Assembly (NCBI RefSeq): GCF_004402695.1
Contig: NZ_SOFL01000052.1
Location: 1 to 64,000, forward strand
Direction of reading: 5' to 3'
Length of the DNA stretch: 64,000 nucleotides
DNA from: Cryobacterium adonitolivorans
GTDB taxonomy: Bacteria; Actinomycetota; Actinomycetes; Actinomycetales; Microbacteriaceae
Shown: positions 56,742-64,000 of the stretch, piece by piece
Layout of the letters: the number at the start of each line of letters is the position of its first letter
Numbering within the stretch: position 1 is the first letter of the stretch
Position numbers and translations under genes: made by a program
The notes under the pieces: model-generated
The model's database searches: none
The model's input: the letters and a program-made list of their open reading frames with translations, nothing else
What the model was told of the DNA's origin: nothing

Positions 56742-58778
56742 ATGACCCTTCTGGAGACGATCCACGGTCCCCGGGACCTCGACGGTCTCACGAAGGACCA
56801 GCTGGAAGAGCTGGCGGCGGAGGTCCGTGCCTTCCTGGTGGCGGAGATCTCGAAGACCGGTGGGCACCTGGGCCCCAACCTCGGCGTGGTCGAAATGACC
56901 ATTGCCATCCACCGGATCTTCGATTCGCCGCGGGACGCCATCGTCTTCGACACCGGCCACCAGTCCTACGTGCACAAGATGCTCACCGGGCGGCAGGACT
57001 TCAGCCGGCTGCGCCAGTCCGACGGCCTGGCCGGCTACCCGCAGCGCAGCGAATCCGAGCACGATATCGTCGAGAGCTCGCACGCCTCCAGCTCGCTGTC
57101 CTGGGCCGACGGGATCTCCCGGGCCTTTGAGATGACCGGTCAGAGCGACCGTCACGTCATCGCCGTCGTCGGCGACGGCTCGCTCACCGGCGGCATGACC
57201 TGGGAAGCGCTCAACAACATCAGCGACGACAACAATCGCCGCCTGATCATTGTGATCAACGACAACGGCCGCTCGTACGCACCCACCATCGGCGGCATGG
57301 CGAGGTTCCTCAACACGGTGCGACTGCGCCGCAGCTACCGGGCCGCCTACCTCTCCAGCCGGGAGGCCTTCGACCACATGGGCGCGCCGGCCCGCGCCAT
57401 CTTCCGCGGTGTGCGGGGCGGCCTGCACGGCTTCCTCAGCCGGTTCTCCAACAACGAGGCGCTGTACTCCAACCTCGACATCAAGTACATCGGCCCGGTC
57501 GACGGCCACGACATGGAGGCCATGCTCGAGGCGCTGCGCCAGGCCAAGGACTACGGGTCTCCCGTGATCGTGCACACCATCACCCAGAAGGGCAAGGGCT
57601 ACGACCCCGCAGTGCAGGACGTCGCCGACCAGTTCCACGCCGTCGGTGTCATCGACCCCGAGACCGGTGAACCCACCGAATCCGCGGGAGCCCCGTCCTG
57701 GACCTCGGTCTTCGCGGACGAACTGCTGAGCCTGGCCACCGACAACCCCAAGCTGGTGGCGATCACCGCGGCCATGCTGCGGCCCACCGGCCTGCACAAG
57801 ATGGCCGAATGGTTCCCCGAGCGGGTGCACGACGTCGGCATCGCCGAACAGCACGCGGTGACCAGCGCCGCCGGGCTCGCGTTCGGTGGTCTGCACCCCG
57901 TCGTCGCCCTCTACGCCACCTTCATCAACCGGGCATTCGACCAGGTCCTGATGGATGTCGCCCTGCACCGGGCCGGCGTCACGTTCGTGCTGGACCGGGC
58001 CGGGGTCACGGGGCCGGACGGCCCCAGCCACCACGGCATGTGGGATCTCGCGATCCTGCAGGTCATCCCGCACATTCGGCTCGCCGCACCGCGGGACTCC
58101 ACCCGCCTGCGTGAAGAACTCGCCGAGGCTGTCCTCGTCGATGACGCCCCCACCGTGCTGCGATTCCCCAAGGGCAGCACCGGTGTCGAATTCGACGCCC
58201 TGGAGCGTCTGTCCGACGGCGTCGACGTGCTCCTGCGCAGCAGCCAGCAGGACGTGCTGATCGTCACAGTCGGTCCGATGGCCGGCATGGGCCTCGAGGT
58301 CGCGGAACGGCTCGCCGCCCAGGGCATCGGCGCGACGGTCGTCGATCCGCGCTGGGTGGTCCCGGTGCCCAAAAGCATCATCGAGCTCGCCGCCCAGCAC
58401 CGCATCGTGGTGAGCATCGAGGATGGTATCCGGGTGGGTGGCATCGGCACCCGCATCCGCCAGGACCTGCGCGAGGCCGGCGTCGACACCGCCGTCACAG
58501 AGCTGGGCCTGCCCGACGAGTTCCTCGACCACGGCACCCGCGCCGAGATCCTCGAACGGGTCGGCCTGACGCCGCAGCACATCGCCCGCGACGTCGTCGC
58601 GATGGTCCTCGGCAGTAAGCTGCCGCACGCCCGCGCCCTGCCGGCCGACGCCGGCCGCACCAAAACAGTTCGCACCGAAACCGGCCGCGCTGAAATTGGC
58701 AGCACTGAAACAGGCCGCACTGAGACAGGCAGCACTGAGACAGGCAGCGTTCCCCTGCAGCGCGCGCCCCGCGACTAA
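56742..58778 (+). CDS. dxs: 1-deoxy-D-xylulose-5-phosphate synthase
   Basis: A 678-residue thiamine-diphosphate enzyme that condenses pyruvate and glyceraldehyde-3-phosphate in the MEP isoprenoid pathway. Motifs are FDTGHQSYVHKMLTGR (TPP-binding His), GDGSLTGGMTWEALNN, DIKYIGPVDGHDMEAM and DVGIAEQHAVTSAAGLA. The last 40 residues are an unusual Thr/Glu/Gly-rich extension (TETGR/TETGS units) made by a 15-bp tandem repeat. ATG 56742 is eight bases after AAAGG; GTG 56736 is too close. Expressed downstream of acn, with a spacer of about 110 bases. Confidence 0.96.
   Translation: MTLLETIHGPRDLDGLTKDQLEELAAEVRAFLVAEISKTGGHLGPNLGVVEMTIAIHRIFDSPRDAIVFDTGHQSYVHKMLTGRQDFSRLRQSDGLAGYPQRSESEHDIVESSHASSSLSWADGISRAFEMTGQSDRHVIAVVGDGSLTGGMTWEALNNISDDNNRRLIIVINDNGRSYAPTIGGMARFLNTVRLRRSYRAAYLSSREAFDHMGAPARAIFRGVRGGLHGFLSRFSNNEALYSNLDIKYIGPVDGHDMEAMLEALRQAKDYGSPVIVHTITQKGKGYDPAVQDVADQFHAVGVIDPETGEPTESAGAPSWTSVFADELLSLATDNPKLVAITAAMLRPTGLHKMAEWFPERVHDVGIAEQHAVTSAAGLAFGGLHPVVALYATFINRAFDQVLMDVALHRAGVTFVLDRAGVTGPDGPSHHGMWDLAILQVIPHIRLAAPRDSTRLREELAEAVLVDDAPTVLRFPKGSTGVEFDALERLSDGVDVLLRSSQQDVLIVTVGPMAGMGLEVAERLAAQGIGATVVDPRWVVPVPKSIIELAAQHRIVVSIEDGIRVGGIGTRIRQDLREAGVDTAVTELGLPDEFLDHGTRAEILERVGLTPQHIARDVVAMVLGSKLPHARALPADAGRTKTVRTETGRAEIGSTETGRTETGSTETGSVPLQRAPRD
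58657..58746 (+). repeat. 15-bp tandem repeat at the 3' end of dxs (six degenerate units)
   Basis: Units include GCACCGAAACCGGCC, GCACTGAAACAGGCC and GCACTGAGACAGGCA (the last twice in a row). They encode a Thr-Glu-Thr-Gly-Arg/Ser tail that is absent from ordinary DXS enzymes. Confidence 0.93.
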
Positions 58779-58801
58779 CCGGCACCGGTCAGCCCAGGCG
58801 C

Positions 58802-58832
58802 TTGACTTAGAGTGCACTCTTGGTTTTAGGGT
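58802..58832 (+). promoter_or_regulatory. MerR-type promoter and operator of the merR-AKR gene
   Basis: The -35 box TTGACT (58802-58807) and the -10 box TAGGGT (58827-58832) are separated by 19 bases, the long spacing typical of MerR-activated promoters. The spacer holds a perfect 12-bp palindrome AGAGTGCACTCT (58809-58820). The -10 box ends six bases before the ATG at 58839, so the transcript should be leaderless or nearly so. Confidence 0.85.
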
Positions 58833-58838
58833 TTCAGC

Positions 58839-60184
<1,346 letters not shown>

Positions 60185-60197
<13 letters not shown>

Positions 60198-60259
60198 TAG
60201 CTGAACCGGTAGGCGCCGAACCGGTAGGCGCCGCACCGGTACCCACCGAAACGGAACCC
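60185..60259. repeat. 15-bp tandem repeat across the stop codon of the merR-AKR gene
   Basis: Five units: GCTGAACCGGTAGTA, GCTGAACCGGTAGGC, GCCGAACCGGTAGGC, GCCGCACCGGTACCC and ACCGAAACGGAACCC. The first contains the last codons and the TAG stop (60195-60197). Confidence 0.93.
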
Positions 60260-60268
60260 ACCCAGGAT

Positions 60269-60330
60269 CTGTTGCCGAAACGGACAATTGTGGCCGGCAC
60301 ACCGGCCACAATTGTCCGCACGGGCAACAG
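60269..60330. terminator. large bidirectional hairpin between the merR-AKR gene and fadB
   Basis: A perfect 17-bp core stem (60281-60297 / 60302-60318) with loop CACA is flanked by an outer 8-bp stem CTGTTGCC / GGCAACAG (60269-60276 / 60323-60330). It lies between convergent stop codons at 60197 and 60348. There is no T-run. Confidence 0.8.
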
Positions 60331-60347
60331 TTGCGTTCCCCGGCCCC

Positions 60348-62540
60348 TTAGCTCAGCACGGAGGTGCTGTCGGCAGGCGCCGCGGAGCCAACCCCACGCA
60401 CCATCGGGGTGTGGAAGGTGCCGCCGAAAACTCGCTCGCTGGCGCCGACCCTGTCGAGGTACGGGGTGATGCCGCCCATCTGGAACGGCCAGCCCGCGCC
60501 GAGGAGCATGCACAAGTCGATGTCTTCCGGCGCGTGCACCACGTCGTCATCGAGCATCCGCTTGATCTCATCGGCCAGGCCGTCCTCCACCCTGCGCAGG
60601 ATCTGCTCCGCTGTGACCGGCGTCGTGCCGCCCGCCACGATCTTCACGGCGCCCTTGTCGAAGCCGGTGATCTTGCCGCTCGAGTTGCGGTCGAGGATCT
60701 TGCCGTGCTCGGCCAGCCGGTGCAGGTTGGTGCTCTCGAAGAACCGGTCGGGGAATGCGGCGTGGTGGGTGTCCAGCACGTGCGCGCCGACCTTGAGGCC
60801 GACAAGCTCGAGCAGTTCGAACGGTGTCATCGGCAGGCCGAACGACGCCAGGGCGCCGTTGACGACCTCGAACGGGGTGCCGGTGTCGACGGCGTGCATG
60901 GCCTCGCCGAGCAGCTTGGCCAGCACCCGGTTGACCACGAAGCCGGGGGTGTCGCGGGTGATGACGGCGTTCTTGCGCAGCTTGGCTGCGATCACCATCG
61001 CGGTCGAGAGGGTGGCCTCGTCGGTCGCGGGGGTGTTCACGACCTCGATGAGCGGCATCACGGCGACGGGGTTGAAGAAGTGGAAACCGACCAGCCGCTC
61101 GGGGTGGGTCAGCTTCGCGCCGATCTGTTCCACCGACAGCGACGAGGTGTTGGTGGCCAGCACGGCGGTGGGGGAGATGTGCTTCTCGATCTCGGCGAAG
61201 ACGTCCTGTTTCACACCGAGCTCCTCGAAGACCGCTTCGATGACCCAATCGGCGTCGGCGAAGTCGGCCTTGTCGGTGGTGCCTGTCACCAGGGCACGCA
61301 GCCGGTTCGCTTCGTCGGAGCTGATCCGGCCCTTGTCCTGCAGGGTCTGGATCTCATCGTGGATGTACGCCACGCCCTTGTCGACCCTGGCCTGGTCGAG
61401 GTCGGTGATGACCACTGGTACCCGCAACCGCCTTACGAACAGCAAGGCGAACTGGCTGGCCATCAGCCCGGCGCCGATGACGCCGACCTTGCCGATGGGA
61501 CGGGCGAGGGCCTTGTCCGGTGCTCCCGCCGGGCGTTTGGCGCGTTTCTGCACCAGGTTGAACGAGTAGATGCTCGCGGGCAGCTGGTCGCCGCAGATCA
61601 GGTCGGCGAGGACCTCGTCTTCCCTGGCGAACGCTTCGGCCTTGGTCCCGGTGCGGGCCGCCTTGATCAGGTCCAGCGCGGCGTACGGCGACGCGGCGAC
61701 GGTGCCGATGCGGGACTCGAGCATCTTGCGGGCGATGCCGACGGCGGCATCCCACTTGACCAGGCGCTCGATCTTGCCGGGCGCGTTGGGCCGGCTCACG
61801 GTGATGCTGCCGGCGATGACGCCGTCGGCCCACCGGATCGACTCCTCCAGGAAGCTCACCGACCTGAACATGGTGTCGGCGATGCCCAGCTTGAGCGCAT
61901 CAGCACCGGTCAGGGTGCGGTTGTTCTTCAGCGGGTTCTCGACGATCACCTTGAGCGCGTTCTCGATGCCGATCAGGTTGGGCAGCAGGTAGGACCCGCC
62001 CCAGCCGGGGATCAGGCCGAGGAAGACTTCGGGCAGCGCGATGGCCGCTACGGTCTCGTCGACCGTGCGGTAATCGGCGTTCAGGGCCACCTCGAGGCCG
62101 CCGCCCAGGGCGAGGCCGTTGATGAACACGAACGACGGCACCCCCAGGGTGCTCAGCTTGCCCAGGGCGAAGTGACCGAGCTGGGCGAGCAGCTTGCCCA
62201 CCTCGCGGGAGGGGATCTCGCCGACCTTGCTGAGGTCGGCCCCGGCCGCGAGGATGAACGGCTTACCCGTCACGGCCACGCCGTGGATTTCGCCTCGTCC
62301 GGCGCGAGCGGTGAGTTCGTCCAGAACGGCGCTGAACTCCAGGAGCGTGACGGGTCCGAGGGTATTGGGCCGGGTGTGGTCCCGCCCGTTATCGAGCGTC
62401 AGGAGGGCCAGGGTGCGTCCGCCGGACAGCGGGATATCCCGAACGAGCGAGTGGGTGACCACTTCGTCGCCGGACACCACGACGAGCGGCGAGAAGTCCA
62501 GGGTGGCGTAATCGATCGGGGTGTTGGTCTTGTCGGTCAT
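60348..62540 (-). CDS. fadB: 3-hydroxyacyl-CoA dehydrogenase / enoyl-CoA hydratase (FadB-type)
   Basis: A 730-residue bifunctional beta-oxidation enzyme. The N-terminal crotonase domain has NGLALGGGLEVALNADYR and LPEVFLGLIPGWGGSYLLPNL, with the two conserved glutamates. The Rossmann NAD-binding motif is KVGVIGAGLMASQFALLF. The dehydrogenase catalytic His is in LVGFHFFNPVAVMPLIEV. The C-terminal region includes DTPGFVVNRVLAKLLGE. ATG 62540 overlaps the fadA TGA by four bases, so fadA-fadB form a coupled unit that gives the multienzyme complex for fatty-acid degradation. Confidence 0.95.
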   Translation of the reverse strand: MTDKTNTPIDYATLDFSPLVVVSGDEVVTHSLVRDIPLSGGRTLALLTLDNGRDHTRPNTLGPVTLLEFSAVLDELTARAGRGEIHGVAVTGKPFILAAGADLSKVGEIPSREVGKLLAQLGHFALGKLSTLGVPSFVFINGLALGGGLEVALNADYRTVDETVAAIALPEVFLGLIPGWGGSYLLPNLIGIENALKVIVENPLKNNRTLTGADALKLGIADTMFRSVSFLEESIRWADGVIAGSITVSRPNAPGKIERLVKWDAAVGIARKMLESRIGTVAASPYAALDLIKAARTGTKAEAFAREDEVLADLICGDQLPASIYSFNLVQKRAKRPAGAPDKALARPIGKVGVIGAGLMASQFALLFVRRLRVPVVITDLDQARVDKGVAYIHDEIQTLQDKGRISSDEANRLRALVTGTTDKADFADADWVIEAVFEELGVKQDVFAEIEKHISPTAVLATNTSSLSVEQIGAKLTHPERLVGFHFFNPVAVMPLIEVVNTPATDEATLSTAMVIAAKLRKNAVITRDTPGFVVNRVLAKLLGEAMHAVDTGTPFEVVNGALASFGLPMTPFELLELVGLKVGAHVLDTHHAAFPDRFFESTNLHRLAEHGKILDRNSSGKITGFDKGAVKIVAGGTTPVTAEQILRRVEDGLADEIKRMLDDDVVHAPEDIDLCMLLGAGWPFQMGGITPYLDRVGASERVFGGTFHTPMVRGVGSAAPADSTSVLS

Positions 62541-63742
62541 CGCTTGGCTGCCTTCTTGTTGAAGTGCGGGTTCTCCCAAATCACGGTGCCACCCTGGCCG
62601 AGGCCGATGCACATGGCGGTGATGCCGTAACGCACCTCGGGGTGTTCGGCGAACTGGCTGGCGAGCTGGTTCATCAGGCGTACGCCCGACGACGCGAGCG
62701 GATGGCCGATGGCGATGGCTCCGCCGTACTCATTGACGCGAGGATCGTCGTCGTCGATGCCGAAGTGGTCCAGGAAGGAGATCACCTGCACCGCGAACGC
62801 CTCGTTGAGCTCGAAGAGGCCGATGTCGGTGATCGACAGGCCGGCTTTGCGCAGCGCCTTCTCGGTCGAGGGCACGGGCCCCAGGCCCATCACCTCTGGT
62901 TCGACACCGGCGAAGGCGAAGCTCACGAGCTTCATCTTCACGCTGAGGCCGAGCTCCTTGGCGGTGGCGCCGCTGGCCAGGAGGCAGGCGGTGGCACCGT
63001 CGTTCAAGCCGGACGCGTTGCCGGCCGTGATGCGGCCATGCGGACGGAACGGCGTTTTCAGGCCGGCGAGGCCCTCGAGGGTGGTCTCGGGGCGCGGCGC
63101 TTCGTCCCGGGTTGCCAAGCCCCAGCCGGCGGCGCTGCGGGTGGCGACGGACACCAGGTCCGGCTGGATCTTGCCGGCCTGGTACGCGGCCGCGACCTTC
63201 TGCTGGCTGCGCAGGGCATACCGGTCTGAGCGGTCCTTGGTGTACTCGGGGAACCGGTCGTGGATGCGTTCTGCCGTCGCGCCCATGTTGAGGGCATCCT
63301 CGCTGACCAGGCGTTCGCTGAGGAAGCGGGGGTTCGGGTCGACCCCGGCACCCATCGGGTGGCGACCCATGTGTTCGACACCGCCGGCGATGGCGAGATC
63401 GTAAGCGCCGAAGCCGATCGCCGCTCCCATGGTGGTGACCGAGGTCATCGCCCCCGCGCACATGCGGTCGATGGCGAAGCCCGGCACGGTGACGGGCAGG
63501 CCGGCCAGCAGGGCCGCCGTGCGGCCGAGGGTCAGCCCCTGGTCGCCGGCCTGGGTGGTCGCCGCGATGGCGACATCATCGATGCGTTCGCCAGGCACCG
63601 TCGGGTTGCGCTCCATCAATCCGGTGATCGCCTTGACGACCAGGTCGTCGGCCCGGGTATTCCAGTACATACCCTTCTCGCCGGCACGACCGAACGGGGT
63701 ACGAACCCCGTCCACGAAGACGACTTCAGTTCTCTCGGCCAC
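62537..63742 (-). CDS. fadA: acetyl-CoA C-acyltransferase (thiolase)
   Basis: A 401-residue thiolase that cleaves 3-ketoacyl-CoA in beta-oxidation. Catalytic residues are Cys95 (DRMCAGA), His347 (AIAIGHPLASSG) and Cys378 (AMCIGLGQGG). The start chosen is the GTG at 63742, which directly follows GGAGGCAAA; the frame could extend to a TTG at 63760, but this would put the Shine-Dalgarno inside the gene. First gene of the fadA-fadB pair, read in the same direction as rnd, with 77 bases between them. Confidence 0.95.
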   Translation of the reverse strand: MAERTEVVFVDGVRTPFGRAGEKGMYWNTRADDLVVKAITGLMERNPTVPGERIDDVAIAATTQAGDQGLTLGRTAALLAGLPVTVPGFAIDRMCAGAMTSVTTMGAAIGFGAYDLAIAGGVEHMGRHPMGAGVDPNPRFLSERLVSEDALNMGATAERIHDRFPEYTKDRSDRYALRSQQKVAAAYQAGKIQPDLVSVATRSAAGWGLATRDEAPRPETTLEGLAGLKTPFRPHGRITAGNASGLNDGATACLLASGATAKELGLSVKMKLVSFAFAGVEPEVMGLGPVPSTEKALRKAGLSITDIGLFELNEAFAVQVISFLDHFGIDDDDPRVNEYGGAIAIGHPLASSGVRLMNQLASQFAEHPEVRYGITAMCIGLGQGGTVIWENPHFNKKAAKR

Positions 63743-63819
63743 TTTGCCTCCATCACTCAAAACAGGTATCGCACGATCCTAGGGTGACGGATTAACCGGT
63801 GTGAATCCTTTGACTGTTC

Positions 63820-64000
63820 CTACGAATCAGCGTCCGAGGACATGGACGCGCTTTGGTGGACTTCCACAAAGACATCAGCGATTAGTTGTGCGGTGGCCTC
63901 AATCTGCCAGGTTCGCGCGCCGAGCTCGGCGAGGGCCTCGCCGACGGCATCGGCACCGGCAGGCTCCGGCGGCTGCCACGCCACCCGGCGCAGGTGGTCG
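63820..64000 (-). CDS. rnd: ribonuclease D, C-terminal part (cut by the window end)
   Basis: The last 59 codons of a minus-strand gene whose start lies beyond position 64000. The translated end has RRVAWQPPE, then ALAELGARTWQIEATAQLIADVF. This matches the C-terminal end of actinobacterial RNase D-like (3'-5' exonuclease plus HRDC) proteins, which are usually encoded next to fadA/fadB. The assignment rests on this short segment and on gene context. Confidence 0.7.
   Translation of the reverse strand, partial: DHLRRVAWQPPEPAGADAVGEALAELGARTWQIEATAQLIADVFVEVHQSASMSSDADS

Noticed and set aside
60288-62630. 780-codon open frame on the plus strand
   Set aside because: Antisense to fadB, whose motifs are complete; the plus-strand translation is Arg/Gly/His-rich with no family features.
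63743-63760. Longer fadA starting at a TTG
   Set aside because: The six extra codons include the Shine-Dalgarno GGAGG; the GTG at 63742 directly behind it fits better.

Overview
The window looks like a chromosomal segment of a high-G+C actinobacterium, most probably of the family Microbacteriaceae (Cryobacterium-like). The main grounds are the gene order ileS-folC-DUF4233-ndk, rne, rplU-rpmA-obgE-proB-proA-nadD-rsfS-tRNA-Ala, sepH/DUF4193/DUF3093/dut/DUF3710/DUF3159, and acn-dxs-fadB-fadA-rnd, together with GTG starts and four-base ATGA/GTGA gene overlaps. The species assignment is inference from content only. I see no CRISPR array, insertion sequence, prophage or plasmid replication gene.

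Layout. Positions 1-880 hold poorly supported, possibly decayed fragments. 885-6191 (minus) is an oligopeptide/nickel-type ABC importer operon (binding lipoprotein, two permeases, one double ATPase) read divergently from a tetR gene. 6954-12801 carries a T-box leader, ileS, folC, a small membrane protein gene and ndk, closed by a perfect 23-bp hairpin shared with the convergent VKOR-type gene. 13530-16421 is rne with an unusually hairpin-rich 5' leader. 16553-19932 is a three-gene membrane operon (two-part permease, TIGR03943 protein, anchored beta-propeller-like protein). 20291-28238 is the ribosomal protein/obgE/proline/NAD block, with two adjacent proB paralogues and a tRNA-Ala(GGC).

28396-36058 is a set of short transcription units: pspA with a partner, a YjdM/PhnA-like zinc ribbon, a SOUL haem-binding protein, a YchJ-like protein, a Cys/Met-metabolism PLP enzyme, an ABC-F ATPase and an FAD oxidoreductase. 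36140-44867 starts with a luciferase-like flavoenzyme and continues with the glgX/treX-treY-treZ pathway (glycogen to trehalose) plus two uncharacterised genes. 44908-49505 contains an MpaB/DUF2236 protein, YceI, a TMEM175-like channel, a FUSC transporter and an AlkZ-like glycosylase. 49578-53690 is the sepH to DUF3159 block. 53812-64000 holds aconitase, dxs, a MerR regulator fused in frame to an aldo/keto reductase, and the fadB/fadA beta-oxidation pair next to the truncated 3' end of rnd.

The most notable observations are: the MerR-aldo/keto reductase fusion behind an apparently leaderless 19-bp-spacer promoter; the chain of hairpins in the rne leader; the tandem proB pair in which one copy lacks a conserved Glu; many 13-17 bp tandem repeats, several straddling stop codons; a near-identical palindrome in front of two unlinked redox-type genes (36101 and 45883); and an 18-bp near-palindrome in front of acn.
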